Of a DNA stretch of 49,158 nt, positions 21,716-32,289 are shown one piece after another. The notes under the pieces were generated by a model. That model was not told where the DNA came from, ran no database searches, and worked only from the letters and a program-made list of their open reading frames with translations. Location of the stretch: assembly GCA_004352715.1 (NCBI GenBank), contig SCFE01000036.1, positions 1,185,974 to 1,235,131 of the forward strand, written 5' to 3'. A program made the translations under genes and the position numbers. Source of the stretch: Hofstenia miamia (Eukaryota; Xenacoelomorpha; Acoela). Positions within the stretch are counted from its first letter, which is position 1, and each line of letters opens with the position of its first letter.

Positions 21716-22939
21716 GTAAGTTATTTTTACATTTCAATAGTGAATATTATATGATTAAACAAATTTTTAGTTGGAAATTGATTGCTTTACATGTTAAATT
21801 TTACTAACATCAATAAAAATTTCCTAGAGACACTTGATTTGCAAATGAAAACACTATATATATTATCAATGCAATGTGTAAAGAAACTAAATTACAAATG
21901 AAAAAATATAACAAAAACTGTAAAAAAGAATTTCTTCTTTCATATCATTAAAAACACCAACTCCTTCACAATGGGTAGCAACTAATTTGATGTTTGGAGA
22001 GAACAAATATTGACATTATCAGTGATAAATTCATTATCTTTCAATGATTAAAAGGACCTGATACTTTTTAACAGTAATTTGATTTTGGACAAATGCTATA
22101 ATTCAAATCTCTTAGTAAAGAAATGAATTGCAAAAATAAATTAACTGAATAATTAACTTTAAAAAATATATTTACCTAAAAATTTTTTGTTCTAGTTTAC
22201 TCATCATAGTCATACATGGTTTCTGTTTTTCATTAAAGACATTTTCACTTTAAAAGATTTGTTTATTGAATAATCATCTTGACATGCAAGAGATTGAACG
22301 TGCTATAATGGTTTTTTGTGCAGGAAATTCAAGCGGATTTTTCATTTTAAATGTTAAAAGATCAAATTACCATGCGTCTGTATTTTGTGTGTGAATAATA
22401 CACTATTAACTAACTTTGTTTACCAATTTACAAACATTTACACACTTAGAAAGACTAATTCAACATGGAAGCACAAGTGATTTTGAATGGGCAAATTAAT
22501 GCATTACTATTATGGATACATCAGATTACTTTAATGACATTTGATTCTCAAAATTCTTAGTGACCTGCCTTCTAATTACCATGTGTCTGTATTTTTGTGT
22601 GTGATTAATACACTATTAACTAACTTTGTTTACCAATTTACATACATTTACATGATTAGAATGGTGTAAAGAAACTAAATTACAAATGAAAAAATATAAC
22701 AAAAACTATAAAAAAGAAATTCATCTTTCATATCATTAAAAACACCAACTCCTTCACAATGGGTAGCAACTAATTTGATGTTGGGAGAGAACACATATTG
22801 ATAAAATCAATAATCAAAATATTGATAAAATCAAAAATCAAAATATTGATAAATTCATTATCTTTCAATGATTAAAAGTTCTTGATACTTTTTAACAGTA
22901 ATTTGATTTTGGTCAAATGCTATTATTCAAATCTCTTAG
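21716..22939 (+). other. Intron with internal direct duplications
   Basis: Two overlapping direct-repeat pairs are present. One is 21878-22122 against 22665-22945 (starting GTGTAAAGAAACTAAATTAC), with the second copy carrying an insertion of a 24-bp tandem (ATTGATAAAATCAA units, 22799-22850). The other is 22369-22451 against 22578-22660 (starting ACCATG(C/T)GTCTGTATTTT). The larger pair includes a copy of the acceptor text CTCTTAGTAAAG, so a decoy acceptor exists at about 22117. Confidence 0.75.
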
Positions 22940-23287
22940 TAAAGCTAACCATGGCATTTCTATTTTGTTTGGTTCAAGTGAAGATCAAGAACCAAAAAAT
23001 TCGATAAGTGAAGACAGACTAAAATACCTTCTACTGACTAGTCCAGATGAGGCAGCTGTTAGTATTTGGAATGGGCAAAGTTTGGTTTCTTACCCACCCA
23101 AGCAACCCATTGAACAAAAAAGCTGGATGAAGGTTGTTTATGCTGCAGAGCTTCGTCGTCTCAGTGACACTTTTGATGAACAAGAGAACCTCCTTTCAGC
23201 TGATCAAGGAAAAATTGCTTGTGCATGGTTAAGTGCTTACCCTTCTTTGAATCTAGGTCTTAAAATGACTAACATAAGCCTCAGGGT
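22940..23287 (+). CDS. Unidentified gene, long exon running into a gap
   Basis: The acceptor is ATCTCTTAG at 22931-22939. The exon then reads SKANHGISILFGSSEDQEP, KYLLLTSPDEAAVSIWNGQ, SYPPKQPIEQKSWMKVVYAA, LRRLSDTFDEQENLLSADQG and AWLSAYPSLNLG before the gap at 23288. That is about 116 codons with clear coding composition and no stop. The upstream in-frame ATG at 22917 is probably intronic, since the same text exists in the duplicated intron copy at about 22104. The style is that of a large helical cytoplasmic protein, and the KYLLLTSPDEAAVSIWNG segment could be a beta-propeller blade. I cannot assign a family. The continuation lies in or beyond the gap. Confidence 0.75.
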
Positions 23288-24287
23288 NNNNNNNNNNNNN
23301 NNNNNNNNNNNNNNNNNNNNNNNNNNNNNNNNNNNNNNNNNNNNNNNNNNNNNNNNNNNNNNNNNNNNNNNNNNNNNNNNNNNNNNNNNNNNNNNNNNNN
23401 NNNNNNNNNNNNNNNNNNNNNNNNNNNNNNNNNNNNNNNNNNNNNNNNNNNNNNNNNNNNNNNNNNNNNNNNNNNNNNNNNNNNNNNNNNNNNNNNNNNN
23501 NNNNNNNNNNNNNNNNNNNNNNNNNNNNNNNNNNNNNNNNNNNNNNNNNNNNNNNNNNNNNNNNNNNNNNNNNNNNNNNNNNNNNNNNNNNNNNNNNNNN
23601 NNNNNNNNNNNNNNNNNNNNNNNNNNNNNNNNNNNNNNNNNNNNNNNNNNNNNNNNNNNNNNNNNNNNNNNNNNNNNNNNNNNNNNNNNNNNNNNNNNNN
23701 NNNNNNNNNNNNNNNNNNNNNNNNNNNNNNNNNNNNNNNNNNNNNNNNNNNNNNNNNNNNNNNNNNNNNNNNNNNNNNNNNNNNNNNNNNNNNNNNNNNN
23801 NNNNNNNNNNNNNNNNNNNNNNNNNNNNNNNNNNNNNNNNNNNNNNNNNNNNNNNNNNNNNNNNNNNNNNNNNNNNNNNNNNNNNNNNNNNNNNNNNNNN
23901 NNNNNNNNNNNNNNNNNNNNNNNNNNNNNNNNNNNNNNNNNNNNNNNNNNNNNNNNNNNNNNNNNNNNNNNNNNNNNNNNNNNNNNNNNNNNNNNNNNNN
24001 NNNNNNNNNNNNNNNNNNNNNNNNNNNNNNNNNNNNNNNNNNNNNNNNNNNNNNNNNNNNNNNNNNNNNNNNNNNNNNNNNNNNNNNNNNNNNNNNNNNN
24101 NNNNNNNNNNNNNNNNNNNNNNNNNNNNNNNNNNNNNNNNNNNNNNNNNNNNNNNNNNNNNNNNNNNNNNNNNNNNNNNNNNNNNNNNNNNNNNNNNNNN
24201 NNNNNNNNNNNNNNNNNNNNNNNNNNNNNNNNNNNNNNNNNNNNNNNNNNNNNNNNNNNNNNNNNNNNNNNNNNNNNNNNNNNNNNN
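23288..24287. other. Assembly gap, 1,000 N
   Basis: Exactly 1,000 N. It truncates the unidentified gene's long exon. Confidence 1.
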
Positions 24288-24289
24288 TT

Positions 24290-24421
24290 ATAAATTTCAC
24301 TCAGGACATTCCAAACGAATTACGTCTTTCAACAAACCTTGAAGGTAGACAAATTTTCTATGGAACTGATTCAAGAACGCATCATTTACAAATTCCTAAT
24401 GGGATGCTCGAAAAAGTCTAA
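24290..24421 (+). CDS. Short open fragment after the gap
   Basis: A frame of 43 codons from the gap edge to TAA (24419-24421), reading INFTQDIPNELRLSTNLEG and GRQIFYGTDSRTHHL. It has coding-like composition but no recognised family. Further coding-like pieces in other frames follow up to 24555 (for example NIQQGIIPLGDEK), so this may be a decayed retroelement rather than the 3' end of the gene on the other side of the gap. Confidence 0.3.
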   Translation: MNFTQDIPNELRLSTNLEGRQIFYGTDSRTHHLQIPNGMLEKV

Positions 24422-24555
24422 GATTCAACTCCTAGGAGATGATCAAACTTTAAATTTAGTATGAGGGATCGTTTTTAACATTCAACAAGGAATTATCCCG
24501 CTTGGTGATGAAAAGACTACCATTTCTAAAATACCGCCAGTATGCAGAGACCGCA

Positions 24556-26427
24556 CTATTAAAACATTCAAAGTCGAAAAAAATTACAATTCTAAGAACG
24601 TCAAATGGACTAGCATTTTTCAACTGTCTTTTACGCATTATGATGAACTATATATATAATATCTAAACACATTAAAATCTCAAATCATTATATACAAATA
24701 AACTCGAATCGAAAATGCATATTGATGTCAAGTGAGCAAAAACATATTTAGAGATTCATTCTAGATGAGACAAGATATTGTTTATTAAGACATTATTTAA
24801 ATGTATAAATTAGTAATTTATCTGAATAGTGTCAATTGAAATGTATATAAAGCATTAGGATTGTCCATATTTTGGTCGTTTTTAAAAGTTGCGTTTAATT
24901 AGGAGAACCCTGTGTTAATAAATGTGTAATTTATTATAATTTTGCGTATTTCACAAGGCTAAAATCGACATGTTATGATAGACAAGAAGTCTTCAGAGCT
25001 CTCAAGAAGTAATTACGTTCTTGAAGACGTCATCATCATGAAATTTGCGAAAATTCCTAACGCCCCTTTTTCCAGAATCTGAAATGTTAAATATTTTTTG
25101 GCATTGAGTTATGCAATTATATTTTTCATAGTTTGATAGAGTTTTGATAAAATCAAACTAAATGTTTGTTTACATGCATTCAAATTTAATTTGATCTTTG
25201 CGAAAAATTGTTTGACAGACTTAATTTACTTTAGTGACGTTACCAATGACGTAATTTATCCCTGCAAATTCCCAAGAAATTTTATCAATTATGCTTCCGT
25301 CGATTTAGTCTATAAATGCTGGAAACAACGCAACAACGCCAAAAATATATTTTTCAACTAGGATTCTCCTAATTATTGCATTTTTGAGTGAAAAATTTCA
25401 TTGCTTTCAATGATGATCCAAAAGAGAGATGAGTGTGGTGCGGTAATACCGAGGTAAGTAGTATAATAAAAAGTCCTTCTCATTCCACTTTTTTCTGATT
25501 GGTCGAGAGGGGTGGCCTTTGACCTGAGACGCCGTGGATATTGCCGGAGGTGTTGTAATGACGTCATGGAAGTCATGTACTTTTACTAGTTTTTTATGTT
25601 ATTTATATTGCCTAATTTAGTTTGCATTTTTTAGTTTACAGTTTTTTTATTAACATCACACATGAATTTAGTTTGCATTTTTTAGTTTACATTACAGTTT
25701 TTTATGTTATTTATGTGGCCTAATTTACTTTGCATTTTTTACTTTACAGTTTTTTATTTACATCACACATGAATTTAGTTTTTTTAGTTTTACTTTCACA
25801 CATTAGCTTACATTTTTTTAGTTTTACTTTCACAACACACATAGAGATAAAGCAATTTTCAAAATTTTGCCAATTTTTTTATACATATTACATAAATAAT
25901 TGTCAAAGATCATTGAAATTCTATATGCAAGAAATTCATGTTTTTGGAATTATATTTTATTGCTAAATTTCTTCTGTAAAAGTCATAATTAATAAGTATT
26001 TTCAAACAAAAATATTTTGTTTTATTTTACATACTTGCTTTTTGTTAATGTATGTGATTGCTCATTTATGTGGGTGGCTAATTTAGTTTACATACTTGTT
26101 TTTTTATTAAAATACACGACATTGGAAATATCACATTCATTTAGTTTATATACTTATTTTACATACTTGTTTTTTTATTAACATACATGATATTGGAAAC
26201 ATACCACATTAATTTAGTTTATATATTTATTTTACATACTTGTTTTATTCAGTAAAATTTAATAACAAATGTTTGAATCAGAGAGATAATAATACTCGTT
26301 AAAAGTGTAAGGGCTTATTTCAGTAATAAAGCAAAATAATTTTTTTTCGGAACTAGTTTATGCAAAAACTCGCAATTTCTAAAATTTAATAAACATATGT
26401 GGTAAAACCCACATACGTGTTTAAGAT
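24556..26427 (+). repeat. Repeat X, copy B (left arm of the inverted pair)
   Basis: Matches copy A from 24556 to about 26020 and then continues where A is cut. Features: CRE TGACGTCA 25559-25566, inverted CCAAT 25498-25502, and internal inverted repeat ATTAGGAGAA (24897) with TTCTCCTAAT (25365-25374). It also has imperfect tandem repeats of about 80 bp built on TTTAGTTTGCATTTTTTAG (25585-25800) and on TTTACATACTTGTTTTTTTATT (26030-26245). The final bases before the gap, TGGTAAAACCCACATACGTG, are the inverse of those after it. Confidence 0.85.
25373..25576 (-). promoter_or_regulatory. Promoter-like module in repeat X (copy B)
   Basis: Same CRE, CCAAT and TATTATAC order as in copy A, read on the - strand (25559-25566, 25498-25502, about 25462-25469). 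Relative to copy C one 42-bp unit is missing, a different one from that missing in copy A. Confidence 0.4.
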
Positions 26428-27427
26428 NNNNNNNNNNNNNNNNNNNNNNNNNNNNNNNNNNNNNNNNNNNNNNNNNNNNNNNNNNNNNNNNNNNNNNNNN
26501 NNNNNNNNNNNNNNNNNNNNNNNNNNNNNNNNNNNNNNNNNNNNNNNNNNNNNNNNNNNNNNNNNNNNNNNNNNNNNNNNNNNNNNNNNNNNNNNNNNNN
26601 NNNNNNNNNNNNNNNNNNNNNNNNNNNNNNNNNNNNNNNNNNNNNNNNNNNNNNNNNNNNNNNNNNNNNNNNNNNNNNNNNNNNNNNNNNNNNNNNNNNN
26701 NNNNNNNNNNNNNNNNNNNNNNNNNNNNNNNNNNNNNNNNNNNNNNNNNNNNNNNNNNNNNNNNNNNNNNNNNNNNNNNNNNNNNNNNNNNNNNNNNNNN
26801 NNNNNNNNNNNNNNNNNNNNNNNNNNNNNNNNNNNNNNNNNNNNNNNNNNNNNNNNNNNNNNNNNNNNNNNNNNNNNNNNNNNNNNNNNNNNNNNNNNNN
26901 NNNNNNNNNNNNNNNNNNNNNNNNNNNNNNNNNNNNNNNNNNNNNNNNNNNNNNNNNNNNNNNNNNNNNNNNNNNNNNNNNNNNNNNNNNNNNNNNNNNN
27001 NNNNNNNNNNNNNNNNNNNNNNNNNNNNNNNNNNNNNNNNNNNNNNNNNNNNNNNNNNNNNNNNNNNNNNNNNNNNNNNNNNNNNNNNNNNNNNNNNNNN
27101 NNNNNNNNNNNNNNNNNNNNNNNNNNNNNNNNNNNNNNNNNNNNNNNNNNNNNNNNNNNNNNNNNNNNNNNNNNNNNNNNNNNNNNNNNNNNNNNNNNNN
27201 NNNNNNNNNNNNNNNNNNNNNNNNNNNNNNNNNNNNNNNNNNNNNNNNNNNNNNNNNNNNNNNNNNNNNNNNNNNNNNNNNNNNNNNNNNNNNNNNNNNN
27301 NNNNNNNNNNNNNNNNNNNNNNNNNNNNNNNNNNNNNNNNNNNNNNNNNNNNNNNNNNNNNNNNNNNNNNNNNNNNNNNNNNNNNNNNNNNNNNNNNNNN
27401 NNNNNNNNNNNNNNNNNNNNNNNNNNN
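26428..27427. other. Assembly gap, 1,000 N, at a palindrome centre
   Basis: Exactly 1,000 N. Flanking sequence reads as an inverted repeat right up to both edges (TTAAGAT before, ATCTTAA after), so the true centre of the inverted repeat is missing. Confidence 1.
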
Positions 27428-28213
27428 ATCTTAAACACGTATGTGGGTTTTACCACGTACGTTTATTAAATATTAGAAATTGCGAGTTTTTGCATAAACT
27501 AGTTCTGAAAAACTATTTTGTTTTATTACCGAAATATGCCCTTATGCTTTTAACGAGTATTATTATCTCTCTGATTCAAACATTTGTTATTAAATTTTAC
27601 TGAATAAAACAAGTATGTAAAATAAATATATAAACTAAATTAATGTGGTATGTTTCCAATATCATGTATGTTAATAAAAAAACAAGTATGTAAAATAAGT
27701 ATATAAACTAAATGAATGTGATATTTCCAATGTCGTGTATTTTAATAAAAAAACAAGTATGTAAACTAAGTTAGCCACATAAATGAGCAAGTCACATACA
27801 TTAACAAAAAGCAAGTATGTAAAATAAAACAAAATATTTTTGTTTGAAAATACTTATTAGTTATGACTTTTACAGAAGAAATTTAGCAATAAAATATAAT
27901 TCCAAAACGTGAATTTCTTGCATATAGAATTTCAATGATCTTTGACAATTATTTATGTAATATGTATAAAAAAATTGGCAAAATTTTGAAAATTGCTTTA
28001 TCTCTATGTGTGTTGTGAAAGTAAAACGAAAAAAGTGTAAGCTAATGTGTGAAAGTAAAAAAAAATGTAAACTAAATTCATGTGTGATGTTAATAAAAAA
28101 CTCTAAAGTAAAAAATGCAAAGTAAATTAGGCCACATAAATAACATAAAAAACTGTAATGTAAACTAAAAAATGCAAACTAAATTCATGTGTGATGTTAA
28201 TAAAAAAACTGTA

Positions 28214-28559
28214 AACTAAAAAATGCAAACTAAATTAGGCAATATAAATAACATAAAAAACTAGTAAAAGTACATGACTTCCATGACGTCATTACAACAC
28301 CTCCGGCGGTGCGCTATAATTTGTTCCAACGTAAAATGTTCCAATTTGTCCCTTTAACGTAAATTTGTGGACATTTCATAATAATGCAAAATTAATAATG
28401 GTTATAAATTAGATATTGACGTTTCTGAGAAAATTGGTTTTGCAATTTAGATCGAGAAAAATCGNAACTAAAAAATGCAAACTAAATTAGGCAATATAAA
28501 TAACATAAAAAACTAGTAAAAGTACATGACTTCCATGACGTCATTACAACACCTCCGGC
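28214..28559. repeat. 94-bp direct duplication separated by foreign sequence and an N
   Basis: 28214-28307 and 28466-28559 are essentially identical, from AACTAAAAAATGCAAAC to CCTCCGGC, at an offset of 252 bp. The segment between them is not present in copies A or B and ends at a lone N (28465) placed exactly before the second copy. This looks like two overlapping contig ends joined without merging. Confidence 0.8.
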
Positions 28560-28771
28560 AATATCCACGGCGTCTCAGGTCAAAGGCCACCCCTCTCGAC
28601 CAATCAGAAAAAAGTGGAACGGGAAGGACTCCGTCTCTCGACCAATCAGAAAAAAGTGGAATGAGAAGGACTTTTTATTATACTACTTACCTCGGTATTA
28701 CCGCACCACACTCATCTCTCTTTTGGATCATCCTTGAAAGCAATGAAATTTTTCACTCAAAAATGCAATAA
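28526..28771 (+). promoter_or_regulatory. Promoter-like module in repeat X (copy C, longest form)
   Basis: In + orientation: CRE TGACGTCA (28536-28543), CCAAT (28600-28604), a second CCAAT (28642-28646) and TTTTATTATAC (28671-28681). The two CCAAT boxes sit in successive 42-bp units sharing GACCAATCAGAAAAAAGTGG. Copies A and B each retain one unit. NF-Y would recognise CCAAT and CREB/ATF factors the palindrome; that is motif-level inference. Confidence 0.4.
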
Positions 28772-29103
28772 TTAGGAGAATCCTAGTTGAAAAATATATT
28801 TTTGGCGTTGTTGCGTTGTTTCCAGCATTTATAGACTAAATCGACGGAAGCATAATTGATAAAATTTCTTGGGAATTTGCAGGGATAAATTACGTCATTG
28901 GTAACATTACAGTCTGTCAAACAATTTTTCGCAAAGATCAAATTAAATTTGAATGCATGTAAACAAACATTTAGTTTGATTTTATCAAAACTCTATCAAA
29001 CTATAAAAAATACAATTGCGTAACTCAATGCCAAAAAATATTTAACATTTCAGATTCTGGAAAAAGGGGCGTTAGGAATTTTCCCAAATGCCATTATGAT
29101 GAC

Positions 29104-29797
29104 TTATTATTATACTACTGAGGTATGCGAGGTGCATTGTAACGCGATAGCGATTTTTGTACAATTGCGGTGGTTAGCGGTAGAAATAAAACAACTTGTG
29201 GTGGCATAAAAGTTATACAGATAACGTGTTTTGTATTAAGATTTGAAGTATTTCTCAAAAAACTGTTTCTGAAGCAAAACTAAGAGATTTCACATACAAA
29301 ATATTAAAAGTTATTCTTACATATTTCATGGAAAATTTGACACTACCTTAATATAATTAAACGGAATGACACAATTCTTAGGAATTTGTCTTCAAGTTTT
29401 TTTTTACAAATGATCCATAACACTAAAAAACCATTCAGAAATATCTATGCTTTTTACGAAGATAAAAACCGCCATTGTTGCGGTATACCCCTGAAAAATT
29501 TCATTTATTGCGGTGGTTTGGGGTAAAAAACGGATATTTTGGTGGTTAGCAGTGAAAAAATTTAAATGTACTATCTTCCTTTATTACAAAGAAGGCTAAG
29601 TTTTTGATTTATCGATGTCCCCTCTATAAACCATGTCAGCAGTTTTGGATTTTCAGATAGAAAAATATCAGAAAACCTGACAAACTCTAAGTAACTTGAA
29701 TTTTACTATTATGTTTAATATTTAAACAAAAAAATTGAGTGAATGATTTACAAAAGTTCAAGAGCAGCATAGTTAATACGTGTTAAGTTTTGGCTGC
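29104..29797. other. No gene; GCGGTGGT motifs
   Basis: No coding character. TTGCGGTGGTTAGCGGTAG (about 29165) and related TTGCGGTGGTTTGGGGT / TTGGTGGTTAGCAGTG (about 29507-29550) recur, with TTGCGGTATACC between. They could be the subterminal repeats of another decayed DNA transposon, but no matching ends or target duplication were found. Confidence 0.4.
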
Positions 29798-29805
29798 ATT
29801 CCTGC

Positions 29806-30905
29806 TAGGGCCCTGCGAGTCGGGATAATTATTCTCGGGGTCGTGTCGAGTCATGTCAGTTTTTTAAATTTCGAGTCGAGTTGAATTTCTAATCTCGAAT
29901 TTTATCTACTCATTTAGGCCTATAAATATTTATACATTTAATATCCTCATTGAAAAATTAGTTATTTTCCGGGTGCAAAAAATTAAATTCTAGAAGTTAT
30001 ATTTGCAATTGGCAAAAAAATTCTAATTAATATTTTTTATATATTATTGTATTGTAGATAGAGTGTTAAGCAATCAATGCTGATGTTGTTGAATTTGTTT
30101 ACCAATTTAAAATAGCGAGCTTTGCAAATGAGGTTTTAAAATAACTTTTACGAAAGCCCAAAAAATGACACCAACGTAATATCAATCAACTCTAATATCT
30201 TAGTAACGAACATAGCTCAACCAGTGATGACCAGATTAAACCTATATAAATTTTAGGGAAAAGTTTAAACTGAGCACATTTATTTTAAACTGTAGTTTAA
30301 ACATACAAAATTACAATTAAATTTCGCTTAAAGTTTTGGCCGTTTAAGAACTCATAATCAGGAGATCGCGAATTGTTTTCATAGAGACGCGATTTCAGCG
30401 GTTTCCAATAGAAATTTGGCGGTGGAAAAGGCCCTTTTGCAATTTGTGGAAGAATATATTGGACCACATCCGCAAATTTGAAAAATTATTCCTGTTACCA
30501 ATCTTTCTGAACAATTTGCCAATTACTCCCACTCGCAAAATAATGACATAATTAGACGCTAATAATTTGAATTGAGGCTAAAATATAAACCGCAGTTTAA
30601 ACTTGTATTTAAACTAAAGTTTAAACTTAGTTTAAACGGAAGTTTAAATTGGTCATCACTGAGCTTAACTCCAACAGTTTTTCAATTAGAATGTATTTTT
30701 ATTTTCAATTTTATAAACATAGAACTTTTAAATATCAAATCAACAATACTCGAGTTGACCCTGAGAGAAATTTTCGTAGAAAGGTTTTTTAATTGGAAAA
30801 TTATATTATTATTTTTAATTAAACAAATGCACAATGAACTATTCAATATCAAAACTCGAGTTGACTCGACCTGACTCGAATTTTCGAGTGCTCTCAGAGA
30901 TCCTT
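29806..30905. mobile_element. Non-autonomous hAT element (GAGTC-type), with a nested insertion
   Basis: The left tip is TAGGGCCCTGCGAGTCGGG and the right tip, reversed, AAGGATCTCTGAGAGCACTC. Flanking octamers ATTCCTGC (29798-29805) and ATTTTTGC (30906-30913) differ by two transitions only. Subterminal sequence is rich in GAGTC/GACTC and CTCGA. The interior resembles that of the element at 35114-35803 (shared ACCAACGTAAT(A/T)TCAATCAA and TTGTTTACCAA). Without the nested element (30222-30661 plus duplication) it is about 650 bp. No transposase. Confidence 0.8.
30222..30661. mobile_element. Nested non-autonomous hAT element with GTTTAAAC repeats
   Basis: A 440-bp element inserted in the one above. 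The tips are CAGTGATGACCAGATTAAAC at the left and, reversed on the right, CAGTGATGACCAATTTAAAC. The 8-bp target duplication is AGCTCAAC (30214-30221) against AGCTTAAC (30662-30669), 7 of 8. The palindrome GTTTAAAC occurs five times, all near the ends (30263, 30295, 30595, 30619, 30630), with several one-off variants. No coding capacity. Confidence 0.85.
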
Positions 30906-30913
30906 ATTTTTGC

Positions 30914-32289
30914 ATAATCTAACAAAAATTTAACAGCTCACAATTGGGAACAGTCACTACGAGACACTGTACAAGGACATTTTTCATAAATATTATTGCG
31001 TTCAAAACCTGATTTTGCATAGAAGTGTACATGATTATCGAAAAAGACATTTTTACATATTTGGCTTCTAATTTGGCTGATTTGACAATCTACAATTCAA
31101 CGGTATTTATTCTGAAACGCTACAATCATTTTTATTCAGTAAAAACTACTGAATGGATTTAATAGGTTTTCGTAATTATTCCTATTTATTAATTCTAAAT
31201 GATTTAATACATCTCTTCCCGAATCTATAAACTTTTGTCAAAATTCCTTTTTATGTAGCTCATTCTTTTCGTTATCGCCACCATGTTTGGAATTCATCCA
31301 ATCTCCAGGGTCAATAATTATTAATTTTTTCGTGTTCAAGTTTTAACCCTAGTTATTGGTTACCCGCGGAATAATTTACAACCTCCAATAGCTTGCTCAA
31401 AAAATTTAAATTATAATAATCACAAATTAATATGTACACGAAAAATCCACAAAAGCATATGATACAAGGAGGTTCCCTTTGCATTTATTATTTAAAAATA
31501 TGTCCGCCACGAATCTTTAGAAGCGCATTTTTAGGAAAATGTTCAGTACCTGCGCCTACGACTGTACGATTTCTGATTTTGCCCAAGACGCTTCTGAACA
31601 GGCTAGGGCAGCTTATTAAAAGAAATCGAAATACTTTAGGGGAATTGTTGCTCCTATGCGATTTAGACAAATTTATTATCTGAATATTAGATATGGGGAG
31701 AATAAAAAATTTTGAAATATCAATAATTAACATTTCACGTACATCAGACACAGGAATAATTGTTAGCACACGGGTGCATTATTACACTGGAGGACATTTA
31801 CCCAAAGATTACTTCCAATTATTTTAATAACTTTCTTAACAGATTTGGAAAGTTTTTTCAAAAATATGGAAAGCTGGTTGGTAAATTTAAAGTCCCTCGA
31901 CGCCGGTTATCATTAATATTGGAAGTGTTAATATGTTAAGCTAAGTAAATGTTCAAAATTTCAGAATTTTTCATTTTGATTATCTATTTAGAAAAATTTT
32001 TATTTTTATATGTAAGACAAATTTCAGTAGAAAGGAATCCTTTATATTATCATTTTCTATGAAAATTTCTAAGGTCACCTAACTTCTATATTATGCAAAA
32101 TTTTGATGATTTCAATAAAATTCACTTTACAATTTAGTTATCGTGCACCATAAATATACAGGAAATTTCTATTGAGATCAATTAATCACAGTGTATCATA
32201 AATCAACGCATCTTTTTTTTATTTTGAGGGAAAGCATTTTCGAAATGCAAGTTGAGTTAGTTAAATTTTGGTAAAAATTCAGCGTAACT
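30914..32289. other. Upstream region of the two-exon gene
   Basis: AT-rich. The open frames at 31432-31683 (+) and 31488-31769 (-) overlap on opposite strands and show no recognised domain, so I do not call them. No convincing core promoter can be pointed to. A weak AG at 32280-32282 just before the start codon could be the acceptor of a leader intron. Confidence 0.45.

Larger units (their letters stand above)
27428..29103 (-). repeat. Repeat X, copy C (right arm of the inverted pair)
   Basis: Reverse complement of copy B from the gap outward to about 29103, where homology ends near GATGACTTATTATTATAC. It is not identical to B: scattered substitutions lie near the gap (for example GTACGTGG against ATATGTGG), so it is not simply the same reads used twice. 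It contains a 94-bp direct duplication around 28214-28559 and an inserted 157-bp segment (28308-28464) with a single N at its end. Confidence 0.85.

Noticed and set aside
25585-26245. Satellite array
   Set aside because: Imperfect 80-bp repeats are confined to repeat X and appear at the same place in its copies, so they are internal to that repeat.
28214-28559. CRISPR-like or other array
   Set aside because: Only two copies with one unrelated spacer, in eukaryotic DNA; explained by duplication or contig joining.
31432-31769. Overlapping frames on both strands
   Set aside because: Opposite-strand overlap of similar length is typical of chance; no motif supports either.
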